From a virus, in IMG/VR virus record IMGVR_UViG_3300042731_006671, positions 1 through 62,895 of that record: 62,895 bases of DNA; one strand, given 5' to 3'. This document shows positions 35,959 to 44,341 of this stretch, piece after piece. Made by a program: the position numbers and the translations under genes. A model generated the notes under the pieces. It was not told where the DNA came from and did not search any database. It saw only the letters and a list, made by a program, of their open reading frames with translations. Position 1 is the first letter of the stretch. Every line of letters begins with the position of its first letter.

Positions 35959-36525
35959 TTAGAACTCATTAATTTTAACATGTTCTTTTAAAACTTTAAT
36001 TATTTGTATAAGATATTTTGCTTCCCATTTTGCGTCATCTAAAGCATTATGGAGAATAAGATCCGTATCTTCATCATCTATGTTTTTTAAATGAGCAAAT
36101 AAAGCCCTCATTGTCCTAAAATCTCTAAATTGTAGATAATTAAAGGGACAAGTTAAATTAACTATTTTGTATGCATTTTCCAAAATAGTACAATCGAAAG
36201 AATCACTATTTCCCCATATTACCCACGGTCCATTTATATTTTTACACCAATTATGAAAATGAGTTAACACCTCTAAAACTGAAAATCTATTCCTCGTAGT
36301 AAGGAATGTACTTCCAATAGCTTCCTTACTCTGATTAAACCACCATTCTAAAGTACTTGAACTAATATGGAATGGAAATTCCATAGAAGATTTTAGATCA
36401 ATAGTTTCATAGAAATGTTCTACAATACATAGGCTATCTGAATCTATTAATACCGCCCCTATCGACAAGATTAAAGCATTATTTTCTGTACTGAGTGTTT
36501 CTAAATCTAAAATAATATGTTTCAT
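35959..36525 (-). CDS. DEDDh 3'-5' exonuclease (DexA/RNase T-like)
   Basis: 188 aa. Exo I IILDLETLST, Exo II WGNSDSFDCTILENAY, and Exo III HNALDDAKWEAKYL, with the His four before the Asp. The layout resembles T4 DexA. Degrades DNA ends, possibly host DNA or displaced flaps. Co-transcribed with the UvrD-like helicase and KH-domain genes. Confidence 0.8.
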   Translation of the reverse strand: MKHIILDLETLSTENNALILSIGAVLIDSDSLCIVEHFYETIDLKSSMEFPFHISSSTLEWWFNQSKEAIGSTFLTTRNRFSVLEVLTHFHNWCKNINGPWVIWGNSDSFDCTILENAYKIVNLTCPFNYLQFRDFRTMRALFAHLKNIDDEDTDLILHNALDDAKWEAKYLIQIIKVLKEHVKINEF

Positions 36526-36535
36526 ATTTTTCCTC

Positions 36536-36880
36536 TTATATATTTTTAATATTATACGGGTACAAATAAAAAATCCAAAGCCCTGTTTCTTTTAAATGAA
36601 TATGGATTTTTTTTAAATCATTTGTTTCATTTATATATCTCTCTATATGATTAATAATCTGACCTTTTTTTCCAATAAACATCCCAGGTCTATCTAATAC
36701 GATAATTATTTCAATACTCTTTTTCTTTTCTTGTACTATTAAATTACTTATTTTTAACCTATCTATAAATTCATAAGTTTTATCAAGGTCATCTTTAAAA
36801 TAATTTAATAAAGAGTGCCCTAATTCAAAAGCGATTTTATTTTTTAAACGTTCATTTTTTGATTTCTTAAAAAATATCAT
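36536..36880 (-). CDS. KH-domain RNA-binding protein
   Basis: 114 aa from ATG 36880, chosen for the GGAG 7 bases upstream (36901 would extend it without one). Residues about 65-105 hold a type II KH motif: IIIVLDRPGMFIGKKGQIINHIERYI, with the GxxG loop GKKG as in ribosomal S3. Phage-encoded KH proteins are rare. It could bind the structured phage RNAs of the early region. Confidence 0.65.
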   Translation of the reverse strand: MIFFKKSKNERLKNKIAFELGHSLLNYFKDDLDKTYEFIDRLKISNLIVQEKKKSIEIIIVLDRPGMFIGKKGQIINHIERYINETNDLKKIHIHLKETGLWIFYLYPYNIKNI

Positions 36881-36882
36881 TT

Positions 36883-37104
36883 TTATTCTCCTATAAAACA
36901 AATTATTGATAGGTCCTTCTTTTCTGATGAATTTAAATTTTTATTTATTTCTGCCAATTGAGATTGTCCTTGATAATAAGTTCCAAAAGAATTAATCTCC
37001 TTTATGAATGATTTAAAAAATTCTGTTTGTGTTTTATCATCTTGACAGGCCAATTCGGCCCCTATATATTTCCAATCTATATCAATAAGGATCCCTTTTT
37101 TCAT
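36883..37104 (-). CDS. Hypothetical protein
   Basis: 73 aa, hydrophilic. MKKGILIDIDWKYIGAEL start and acidic body. Overlaps the KH gene's ribosome site. No family recognised. Confidence 0.5.
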   Translation of the reverse strand: MKKGILIDIDWKYIGAELACQDDKTQTEFFKSFIKEINSFGTYYQGQSQLAEINKNLNSSEKKDLSIICFIGE

Positions 37105-37172
37105 ATATTACCCCTTATACTATTTTTTAACCATAATAATCAAAAACGATTAACCCCATTTATATATATAAA

Positions 37173-37730
37173 TTATTCTTTCATCCCCTTTAATAATTTA
37201 GGTCTTTGCTTCTCAATTTGTGTTTGAGTAAATTCAATTTTCCCCTTACCAGTTTCGATTAATTGTATAGCTTCAGAATATGCTTTTTCTGCATTAGTAA
37301 TATAGTTAAGGAATTGTGTAATCTTCATCTTAGCTCTTTGAAAAATATCCATAGTTTGGTTACTATTATCCTCAAGCATAAGTCCATAATTTAGAATATC
37401 GTCATAATATTTTTTATTCTCGATTTTATCCATTTGAAGATTTGTTATTTCATTATTTTTTTCTTTTAAGAGAGGTTCATAATAATCTTTTTCCTGTTTA
37501 CGTATTTCTAAAATATCTTTTTTATGTTCACTTTGTAAACGTGAAACCTCATTTTGATAATAAGATATTTTTTCATTTAATTCTTTTAAAAATTTTTCTT
37601 CTAAGTTTTTTAATTCTAAATTATGAGATTCTTTTAACTGATCAATATATTTATCATCAAGTATTTTTTGTTCTTCTTTACCCTTTAATTTTGCTTTTCT
37701 CTTAATATGAATTAATTTAAATGGTTCCAT
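37173..37730 (-). CDS. Long coiled-coil protein
   Basis: 185 aa, almost entirely charged heptads (LKESHNLELKNLEEKFLKEL...). It looks like a structural or scaffolding coiled coil or a host-takeover factor. No enzyme motif. A 68-bp intergenic stretch (37105-37172) after it holds nothing I can identify. Confidence 0.5.
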   Translation of the reverse strand: MEPFKLIHIKRKAKLKGKEEQKILDDKYIDQLKESHNLELKNLEEKFLKELNEKISYYQNEVSRLQSEHKKDILEIRKQEKDYYEPLLKEKNNEITNLQMDKIENKKYYDDILNYGLMLEDNSNQTMDIFQRAKMKITQFLNYITNAEKAYSEAIQLIETGKGKIEFTQTQIEKQRPKLLKGMKE

Positions 37731-37770
37731 ATTTTAAACCTCGTTTAATTAAAATGGAAGATTAGATTCT

Positions 37771-38061
37771 TTATGATTTTAACGGGAATTCTTCTTTATT
37801 ATTTGAATTAGTGTTCTCCAAATTTTTAGATTCTACCAAGAAACTTTTTAAATTTTGTACCTTTTCTTGTAGATTCGTTATGATATCATTTAATTCTGAC
37901 CCTAAACCTATGAGTTTATCAATCACATGATCTTTCATACGCTCTGGGTCTTTTGAATAAGTTACTAGAGGACTTTGTATTTCTTCAGAAATTTTTTCCA
38001 TTTTATCAAGTTTTGATTCTACCTCATTTAAAATGGTCATGGTATGTAAATCTTTATCCAT
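37771..38061 (-). CDS. Hypothetical coiled-coil protein
   Basis: 96 aa, acidic, heptads (LNEVESKLDKMEKISEEI). No homologue recognised. Ribosome site AAGGAG about 8 bases upstream of ATG 38061. Confidence 0.45.
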   Translation of the reverse strand: MDKDLHTMTILNEVESKLDKMEKISEEIQSPLVTYSKDPERMKDHVIDKLIGLGSELNDIITNLQEKVQNLKSFLVESKNLENTNSNNKEEFPLKS

Positions 38062-38074
38062 AATTTTTCTCCTT

Positions 38075-38253
38075 TTAATTATGTTTCCTATATTTTTTAT
38101 TCATTTTAAGAATACAGGATTTCTCTTTTTCACTAAAACCATAAGGTCCATTATTATACATATCACAAATAAACTTTAATTCCCAATCATTAAAACGATC
38201 ACTTATTTCATAAAGTTCTTTTACTATTTCATAATAATTTATCTCTGACATTT
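38075..38253 (-). pseudogene. Small protein gene needing a -1 shift at A-AAA-AAG
   Basis: ATG 38253 with a GGAG site opens a 16-aa frame (MSEINYYEIVKKNFMK, stop). Slipping -1 on the in-frame heptamer A-AAA-AAG (A run at 38219-38224) continues as ELYEISDRFNDWELKF, then a basic C-terminus, ending at 38075. The joined 58-aa product looks like the common phage N-D-W-E-L small-protein type. One A extra restores a plain ORF, so it is either programmed frameshifting, an assembly homopolymer error, or a real broken gene. Confidence 0.55.
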
Positions 38254-38478
38254 ATTTTTCTCCTTCAAAAAATTAATCTTCTCAGATTTTTTTGAAAAAG
38301 ATCCCCTTCTACTTTGAATATCCTTAGGGATTGAATTATTGTTAAGATTTTTTAGACAAGCTTTACAAGTAACTTTCGTAACATCATTTGTTTTATTTAA
38401 AGGACTTAACAATAGATTACAATTACATGCGCTTCTAGGATAATTGATGTGTTCTTTACTGACATAATGTATAACCAT
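38239..38478 (-). CDS. Putative zinc-finger small protein
   Basis: 79 aa. CNCNLL ... CKACLKN gives CxC and CxxC pairs suited to bind zinc; the tail is Lys/Ser rich (RRGSFSKKSEKINF). Precedes the frameshifted gene on the same strand. No named family. Confidence 0.45.
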   Translation of the reverse strand: MVIHYVSKEHINYPRSACNCNLLLSPLNKTNDVTKVTCKACLKNLNNNSIPKDIQSRRGSFSKKSEKINFLKEKNKCQR

Positions 38479-38531
38479 TTTATTTCTCCTTTTAAAACTA
38501 GGTTTTAAATTCTTTAATTGGTTTATATAAG

Positions 38532-40136
38532 TTAAAAGTCCCCTTCTTGATACTCTGAAAAATCTGGTATAAAAACGCTGGGGTCTTCATCTGGTATCTC
38601 CATTACCGTTTTATTAAAATATGCCACCCGTACAGTTTTACCGGATTCTGTTTTTAAAACTTTATATTGACAACCCCATTCCTTTAGAATACCATGTAAT
38701 TCCCTTGGACTAAAATATCTAAATCCTTTTTGTAGAAATAAATATTCACTTAGATCTTTAACACGAAAGAAATAATCATTACTTAATTGGTCAAAAAAAA
38801 CTCGCTTTGCAAAAATACCGTCTTTTTTTAGAGCCATAGCTCTAGTCGTTAAAAAATCTATAACCATATTTTTAAGAATCGTATATTCAGAAACATCATC
38901 TTCCTTAGAAACTTCAATAATTTTAATTTCTTTTAACGCTTGATTAACTTGATAAAACCATTCACTTTGTTTTAATTTACTTGGTAACTCATGTAATTCT
39001 CTCATACATAATTTTAAAAAAACATCTTGTTTAATAATTTCTTCTTCTGATCTAAAGCGTAATTTAATGAACTCCTCTTGACCTTGCAATTTTACCTCCC
39101 ATTCATAATAAGGTCTACTCAATTTATATTGATATAGACGCCCTTTTTCTACTGAAGAAAAATAACCCCCATCTTTACCAATACCAAATTCCCTTTCTCT
39201 ACATTTTTTTTTATTACAAAAATCACACAAAGGGGATTCTTTACATTTATATAAATAATCTTTCTTCTTCAAAGAAGAAATAATGGTTCCTTCTAATTCT
39301 TTTTCTGGTAATGGTTCTAACAAACTTTGATTTACTTCCCTTATATTATGTTCAAAATACTCTTCATCTTTTTTCTTAAGATAAACCCCAAAGGAAAATA
39401 AATAAGTATTTCTCCCTGCATTTTCATCCAATGGGTTTAAAATATTAATACATTGTAAACAAGGAGGTGCATCATTAAAAGATAATTCATTTAAAAACTC
39501 TTCTACTTTTTCTAAAGTTGTTTGTTTTTCCTTGATATATAATAATGCATCATTTAAACTTAATTTTTTACCCCCTCTAATGGCATGTGTTCTTGTTTCT
39601 TTACAGTTAAAATAAGGGAGATTGATCCATGTTCCTATGTCATTAGGTTTAAGTTTATTTTGTTTTGGGAAAATTTCTACAATACGATTTGTCTCCCGTT
39701 TAACTAAAAAATCAATAGATAACAAAAAAGACATTCTTTTTAAAAACAATTTTACATTATAGGGTGAATCTTCATCCTTTAAAAATAGGTATAAATGTAA
39801 TCCGCCACTTTTACTTTTAAAAGGAACTAATGGAAAATTAAATTTTTCTATTGCATTTATATAAATTGAAAGATCCCTTTTATATATATCTATATCTATA
39901 ACAGCAAATTTACATTTAGATCTTTCATTAATTGGTATTATACCTAATCCTTTTTTCCCTTCTAAATGACTTCTATATTGCTCAATCGTAATTAATTTAT
40001 TCGTTATAGTAAATGATTCACCTTTTTCTTTCTCTTTAGAATTACTATTTGTTTCGTAAATATGTTCTCCATAGTTATGAGTAGAACCTGTGAAGAGATT
40101 CATATATTCTTGTATCTGTAGTTGATTTATTGTCAT
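38532..40136 (-). CDS. Archaeo-eukaryotic-type primase (PrimPol/TOTE-like)
   Basis: 534 aa. KFAVIDIDIYK (about residue 78) carries the paired catalytic Asp, SKSGGLHLYLF (about 112) the S-x-H motif, and the FPKQNKL...GTWINLPYF block (about 165-190) completes the AEP core. A CxxCx4C-like zinc segment (CDFCNKKKC) lies near 305. It should prime replication for the family A polymerase. The layout resembles the primase of TOTE conflict systems. No helicase domain is visible in the C-terminal third. Confidence 0.8.
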   Translation of the reverse strand: MTINQLQIQEYMNLFTGSTHNYGEHIYETNSNSKEKEKGESFTITNKLITIEQYRSHLEGKKGLGIIPINERSKCKFAVIDIDIYKRDLSIYINAIEKFNFPLVPFKSKSGGLHLYLFLKDEDSPYNVKLFLKRMSFLLSIDFLVKRETNRIVEIFPKQNKLKPNDIGTWINLPYFNCKETRTHAIRGGKKLSLNDALLYIKEKQTTLEKVEEFLNELSFNDAPPCLQCINILNPLDENAGRNTYLFSFGVYLKKKDEEYFEHNIREVNQSLLEPLPEKELEGTIISSLKKKDYLYKCKESPLCDFCNKKKCREREFGIGKDGGYFSSVEKGRLYQYKLSRPYYEWEVKLQGQEEFIKLRFRSEEEIIKQDVFLKLCMRELHELPSKLKQSEWFYQVNQALKEIKIIEVSKEDDVSEYTILKNMVIDFLTTRAMALKKDGIFAKRVFFDQLSNDYFFRVKDLSEYLFLQKGFRYFSPRELHGILKEWGCQYKVLKTESGKTVRVAYFNKTVMEIPDEDPSVFIPDFSEYQEGDF

Positions 40137-40447
40137 CTTTCAATTAATTCCTCTCTCGAACTTAACTTCTCTTCATCATTCAGGTAAAACCGTTTAACTT
40201 TTATTTTGTTTTTATGTTCTTTTAAAGGTCTACCTGAAAAAACGAAAGGAAATTCAAATAGTTCTTCTGCATATATCAAGGGCTTATTAGACCCAAAATA
40301 AAAAGATTTTAACTTCCTGATACAATTCCCATAATAAATTAAGGAGCGAATGTTTGGTTCTGAGTAACCTGTTAAATTTGAGAATTGTCTTACTGTCCAA
40401 TATAATGATTTATCTATCCTAATAGCTTTCAGTCCATTAACTACCAT
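40133..40447 (-). CDS. MerR/excisionase-like HTH protein
   Basis: 104 aa. YWTVRQFSNLTGYSEPNIRS is a MerR-like winged helix-turn-helix with the usual Y-G-N follow-up (LIYYGN). C-terminus basic and Glu-rich. Overlaps the primase start (ATGA), so is translationally coupled to it. It may regulate or load the primase on an origin. Confidence 0.55.
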   Translation of the reverse strand: MVVNGLKAIRIDKSLYWTVRQFSNLTGYSEPNIRSLIYYGNCIRKLKSFYFGSNKPLIYAEELFEFPFVFSGRPLKEHKNKIKVKRFYLNDEEKLSSREELIER

Positions 40448-40480
40448 TTAATACCCCACGTTTATATTATATAGTACCTA

Positions 40481-40576
40481 TTAGTTTTTATTTCTATTTA
40501 TCCTTATTAGTATAAAGCTATTTTTTGTTAGTTCAATATATTCTATAATTTCTTTAGTTCGTTTTACTACTATCAT
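40481..40576 (-). CDS. 31-aa microprotein
   Basis: ATG 40576 overlaps the previous gene's TGA (ATGA), and GAGG lies 4 bases upstream. It encodes a basic peptide, MIVVKRTKEIIEYIELTKNS..., ending at 40481. Short, but the coupling and ribosome site support translation. Function unknown. Confidence 0.5.
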   Translation of the reverse strand: MIVVKRTKEIIEYIELTKNSFILIRINRNKN

Positions 40577-40875
40577 AAATCCTCATTCCTATGAATAAGG
40601 TTTTCAGGATTAAAAAGATTATTTTCTATTTTAATATGTACAGGGGCACAAAATTGTCTTTCCCCATATTGATTATAATCGTATATCTTTGTTTTTATTA
40701 ATACTCTTACCTGTTTAGAACCATCTTTTAAAGATATATAAATTGCAACTATATCAGAAACCTCAAATAAAAATCTACCTTTTTCTAAAGAATAAACGTC
40801 CTTTAAGAAGATATCATTATTAGTGTGTAATCGTTTAATAGTCTTTTTGTGAAATTTTTTTATTGTACTTCTCAT
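40573..40875 (-). CDS. Hypothetical protein
   Basis: About 100 aa, basic N-terminus (MRSTIKKFHKKTIKRLH), beta-rich middle. ATG 40875 is preferred to a GTG at 40884 because AAGG lies upstream at the usual distance. Unrecognised. Confidence 0.5.
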   Translation of the reverse strand: MRSTIKKFHKKTIKRLHTNNDIFLKDVYSLEKGRFLFEVSDIVAIYISLKDGSKQVRVLIKTKIYDYNQYGERQFCAPVHIKIENNLFNPENLIHRNEDL

Positions 40876-40897
40876 TTTATACACCTTTTTAAAAATA

Positions 40898-40928
40898 CCC
40901 CCTCACCCCTATCCCAAAGGTGAGGGGG
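40898..40928 (-). terminator. Hairpin terminator or attenuator
   Basis: CCCCCTCACC (40898-40907) and GGTGAGGGGG (40919-40928) form a perfect 10-bp stem, and on the minus strand TATTTTT follows. It separates the genes 40969-41298 and 40573-40875, so part of the transcripts probably ends here. Confidence 0.75.
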
Positions 40929-40968
40929 TTCCGAAAATGTTTTTAAATATACTCTGTCCTATAAGACC

Positions 40969-41298
40969 TTATTCAGTTGTAGGAATATCTTCGTTAAACA
41001 TCTCTTTATATTCCGTTGCAATAAAAACCATTTGATCCCTTAAGTTTTTAATCCTACAATGACAATTATACTTTTCCTTTAAGTCATAAACTTCTAACGA
41101 AGCATCAAACTCCTTGATATGAAATTCTTCTTCAATTATAGCAGCTTGGTGTTCCCTGTAATTGTTTTCTAAAATTGATTTCATCTTCTTTTTCTCTAAA
41201 GGCTTTTTTTGATCTTTCAAGAGTTCACTAATTTCTTCTGAACTCCTGTCATACATTTTATCAAATTTACATTCGATTGAACCTTTTTTATTTTCCAT
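40969..41298 (-). CDS. Hypothetical protein
   Basis: 109 aa, charged, acidic N-terminal half (DKMYDRSSEEISELL) and one CHC cluster (KYNCHCRIKNLRDQ). Function unknown. Its transcript ends at the hairpin 40898-40928. Ribosome site GAGGAG lies 7 bases upstream of ATG. Confidence 0.5.
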   Translation of the reverse strand: MENKKGSIECKFDKMYDRSSEEISELLKDQKKPLEKKKMKSILENNYREHQAAIIEEEFHIKEFDASLEVYDLKEKYNCHCRIKNLRDQMVFIATEYKEMFNEDIPTTE

Positions 41299-41311
41299 AA
41301 AGTCTCCTCTT

Positions 41312-41875
41312 TTAATTTAAATTTAAGACACAATGGTCTCTTTTTATTTTAGAATGGTTGTCAATTTCTTCCCATTCTTTTTCTGTTAGTCTTATGATGT
41401 CCCCGGCAGATAATTTAATTCTTTCAATATCCTGTTTTATTGGGGGTTCTTTTAATAAATTCAATGTCTTTGTATCTATAGATTTTATATTTAGATGACT
41501 TTCACAATCAATAAGTTTTGGAAAAAGAGTATCACGGAAAAAAGTTTTAACGTAAGATTTTTTATAATCATTTTTTATAAGATGTGAAATTGATCGTAAA
41601 CAGTCCTCTTTACTTTTCCAATGATCGTTTTGTATACGTATAATGATCTTTTTTAATTCATATGCGTCTATAGTAGGATCCAATAAAACATATTCATTAT
41701 TCTTATTAGAGAACCAATACGAATCTCCTCTAAAAACTATAAAACGTTTTGTTCCACATATATTCAGATCTAATGACCCTAATGATTCACAATTAACCTG
41801 TTCCAACACATCTTTTACCCATATGAAATTTAAAAAATCACTTTCTAAATCGAAGGCAAATTTAATTTTTATCAT
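41312..41875 (-). CDS. Hypothetical protein
   Basis: About 187 aa from ATG 41875, preceded by GGGG 6 bases upstream (an N-terminal extension to 41893 lacks one). MIKIKFAFDLESDFL begins a mixed fold; FRGDSYWF and RLTEKEWEEI stand out. I recognise nothing. Confidence 0.5.
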   Translation of the reverse strand: MIKIKFAFDLESDFLNFIWVKDVLEQVNCESLGSLDLNICGTKRFIVFRGDSYWFSNKNNEYVLLDPTIDAYELKKIIIRIQNDHWKSKEDCLRSISHLIKNDYKKSYVKTFFRDTLFPKLIDCESHLNIKSIDTKTLNLLKEPPIKQDIERIKLSAGDIIRLTEKEWEEIDNHSKIKRDHCVLNLN

Positions 41876-41923
41876 AATTAACCCCATACACAAATTTTAA
41901 GTATTGTAATAATTATTCCTTTG

Positions 41924-42157
41924 TTAGATATAACTTTGTCCAATATAATCAATATATAAAATAATCTTGTCAGTATTAACAAGATCCCTGGAAAGTGAAG
42001 TAGAAAAACCCATTTCACGGCAACAGCGTCGGAAATAAGAAAGACTCCAAGTTTTTACAGAAATTCCATTTACATAAGTAAACTTACCATACCAAAAAAC
42101 AACAGTATTAGTAGTTTGCCTCGAAAAAGTAGAATCAATCAAATATTGTAATTTCAA
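41924..42157 (-). CDS. Tandem-duplicated small protein, copy 2
   Basis: 77 aa. Shares with the next upstream gene MKL-YLIDSTFSRQTTNTVVF, TWSLSYFRRCCREMGF and DKIILY-DYIG. It begins with an ATG overlapping the TAA of copy 1 (42154-42157). The middle differs (shorter linker, VNGISVK). Function unknown; two adjacent cysteines (RRCCRE) might be functional. Confidence 0.65.
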   Translation of the reverse strand: MKLQYLIDSTFSRQTTNTVVFWYGKFTYVNGISVKTWSLSYFRRCCREMGFSTSLSRDLVNTDKIILYIDYIGQSYI

Positions 42158-42411
42158 TATTTACCTCGTCCAATATAATCAACATATAAAATAATCTTGT
42201 CAGAATATTTAGTAGTATTCAAAGCAGTAGCAAAACCCATTTCACGGCAACAGCGTCGGAAATAAGAAAGACTCCAACTTTCCCGAAAAGTACCACTTCC
42301 ATATTGAAAATCCTCCCCCCAAAACATATAAACAAACCTATCATACCAAAAAACAACAGTATTAGTAGTTTGCCTCGAAAAGGTAGAATCAATCAAATAT
42401 TTTAATTTCAA
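42154..42411 (-). CDS. Tandem-duplicated small protein, copy 1
   Basis: 85 aa. Paralogue of 41924-42157, with an insertion in the centre (MFWGEDFQYGSGTFRE). About 40 bp around the CCRE-coding segment and the 5' end are nearly identical in both genes, so the duplication is recent. Good GGAGATAAATATTG site upstream. Confidence 0.65.
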   Translation of the reverse strand: MKLKYLIDSTFSRQTTNTVVFWYDRFVYMFWGEDFQYGSGTFRESWSLSYFRRCCREMGFATALNTTKYSDKIILYVDYIGRGKY

Positions 42412-42439
42412 TATTTATCTCCTATAAAAAATTGTAAAT

Positions 42440-42832
42440 TTAGTTAAGTTCCTTTTTCATTTTAAGTAAAATTTTTTTGATTTCTTTTAAAGCCTCATTA
42501 CTATTTTTTAATTTATCTAATAACATATGTATTATTTTATGTTTTAAAACCTCATTATATGTTATATCTAGAGTATAAATATCGGTTTCACAAAATTCTA
42601 ACCCAGCTTCTGAAATATACTTTATTGATTTTTCAATTAATAAGTCATCATCCCATAAGGGCATCAATAAATTTTGTTCAAAACTATTCATTCCTTCAGG
42701 TAAATCTTTTAAAGATAATTTGTTTCCATTTTCAATTAGATCTAAAACTTCTTTACTACAATGATTTTTAAATGACTTCTCTTTTTCTAATTGTTTATTT
42801 GTAAAAAGATCCTTATTTAATTTTTTAGTCAT
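42440..42832 (-). CDS. Hypothetical protein
   Basis: 130 aa, Lys/Glu-rich, helical throughout. EKSIKYISEAGLEFCETDIY in the middle. No family recognised. Part of the tightly packed early operon. Confidence 0.45.
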   Translation of the reverse strand: MTKKLNKDLFTNKQLEKEKSFKNHCSKEVLDLIENGNKLSLKDLPEGMNSFEQNLLMPLWDDDLLIEKSIKYISEAGLEFCETDIYTLDITYNEVLKHKIIHMLLDKLKNSNEALKEIKKILLKMKKELN

Positions 42833-43178
42833 AAATTTTATTTACTTCCTTATAAATATTTAAATATACCGCTTTTTTTGTAACTTTTCTTTCTTCTTTC
42901 GTTACTTTATCAATAGGTTTATTAAGAATTTTTGCAGTTACTTTCTTATAGACATCTTGATTATGAGTTCTACTAAACTCTTCAAATTTAATCATTGAAA
43001 TTATCTTTATAGCTATTTCAAAATTACTTCTAATTCTTGTGTTTAACTCCCAACACCTGTCACAAAGTCCTGTTCCTAGTGCCGTGGTGCCTTCTCCACA
43101 AATTTTACAAGGGATAATCTCCTGATTGTACTGGTTATATTTTTTACCCTTTATTTCTTTAATTACTATTGTATCCAT
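42825..43178 (-). CDS. Zinc-ribbon protein
   Basis: 117 aa. PCKICGEGTTALGTGLCDRC gives two CxxC pairs, spaced as in a zinc ribbon. The second half is helical. Related in motif to the C-terminal ribbon of the gene at 43991-44341 (CRFCGVETTLFNTVICQEC), hinting at a paralogous family. Confidence 0.5.
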   Translation of the reverse strand: MDTIVIKEIKGKKYNQYNQEIIPCKICGEGTTALGTGLCDRCWELNTRIRSNFEIAIKIISMIKFEEFSRTHNQDVYKKVTAKILNKPIDKVTKEERKVTKKAVYLNIYKEVNKIYD

Positions 43179-43179
43179 A

Positions 43180-43485
43180 TTAATGGTCCTCTCCTATAAA
43201 TTTTCCTTGTATCTCCTTAAATTTATTTTTTACAATTTCAAGATGCTCTTTAAAGAAATACCTTAGTTCTTTTCTTTTTGATATAATCGTAATACCATCA
43301 TATTCTCTATCTTCAGAATCATAAAACATAATACATAATTTTATAACGCTTTTTATTTCCATTTCTATAATCCAACTTAAAGGGTAATTAAGATTTTTAT
43401 AAAGTTGAATTGTTCTGTCGTGAAAATATTCTAAATCTTTATTAGTATAAGGTAATGAATAATTTTTTAGATCTTGTAAAGTCAT
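43180..43485 (-). CDS. Hypothetical protein
   Basis: 101 aa. LSWIIEMEIKSVIKLCIMFYDSE core, then a charged helix. No homologue recognised. Ribosome site AAGGA 7-8 bases upstream of ATG 43485. Confidence 0.45.
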   Translation of the reverse strand: MTLQDLKNYSLPYTNKDLEYFHDRTIQLYKNLNYPLSWIIEMEIKSVIKLCIMFYDSEDREYDGITIISKRKELRYFFKEHLEIVKNKFKEIQGKFIGEDH

Positions 43486-43493
43486 AAGTCCTT

Positions 43494-43934
43494 TTAATAA
43501 TAAAAAATTGAATTTTCATCATACAATAAATTTTCTATTTTTATTATTGTTTCAGGGTGTAAAGTCATAAGTATACGATTTTTATTATACCATTGTCTTA
43601 GATCATTTTGCATTTGTATTGACATGGCTAACCAATCACAAAGCATTTGTTTAACATATTTTAAAGGCATTTCTTCAACTTGTCCATCTCCATGAACCCA
43701 AAAATTCCAATGATGTTTATTCTTATGTTGATGGTGCAACCATGCAAGATTAAATTTGTTATGGTTCGTTTTTAAACCATAAAAATATTTTGCATATGGG
43801 ATAAATTCTACAGGATTAAATTTACTAAGATCGTGCGTAAATGCATGTAAGAACATTTTCTTTTTAAAACATATTACAAAAACTATTCTTTTATGGTTCA
43901 AAAGATAAAGTAAATATTTAAAATATTTTTTCAA
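43494..43934 (-). CDS. DUF5662-family protein
   Basis: 146 aa. HDLSKFNPVEFIPYAKYFYG and WLHHQHKNKHHWNFWV, then MPLKYVKQMLCDWLAMS, match a conserved phage and bacterial family I know as DUF5662. The multiple His and Asp residues suggest an HD-like metal-binding helical fold. Biochemical role unknown. Confidence 0.65.
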   Translation of the reverse strand: MKKYFKYLLYLLNHKRIVFVICFKKKMFLHAFTHDLSKFNPVEFIPYAKYFYGLKTNHNKFNLAWLHHQHKNKHHWNFWVHGDGQVEEMPLKYVKQMLCDWLAMSIQMQNDLRQWYNKNRILMTLHPETIIKIENLLYDENSIFYY

Positions 43935-43990
43935 AATTTTTCTCCTTATTTATTTTTAAGTTCCCTTATGATTGTTTCAAAAGTATTTTC

Positions 43991-44341
43991 TTAAGTTGTT
44001 TCATCATAAATCTCTTTTATCTCTTTTATCATTTTTATGACCGTTCCAGAGTTATCTCTAATCTTTCTATATAAAGATAAACATTCCTGACAAATAACAG
44101 TATTAAATAAAGTAGTTTCTACCCCACAAAATCTACAAAATAGTTCCTTTTCACTAAGACTATCTTTTTTATTTTTTAAGTATTTAAATAATTTCCTAGA
44201 ACAGGTAATACATAGTTCAAAATGTTTTTCTTCAGGGGTATCGTTAATATCACTTTTTAAATCCCTTTTATATTCTAAATTAGAAAATGGTCTCCCTATT
44301 ATATATTCTCCGCATATATCGCATTTATAAGCCTCACTCAT
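43991..44341 (-). CDS. Double zinc-ribbon protein
   Basis: 116 aa with three CxxC elements: KCDICGEY, CITCSRK and CRFCGVE, and CQECLSLYRKI. The last pair resembles the gene 42825-43178. Likely small nucleic-acid or protein-binding factor of the early phase. Confidence 0.5.
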   Translation of the reverse strand: MSEAYKCDICGEYIIGRPFSNLEYKRDLKSDINDTPEEKHFELCITCSRKLFKYLKNKKDSLSEKELFCRFCGVETTLFNTVICQECLSLYRKIRDNSGTVIKMIKEIKEIYDETT

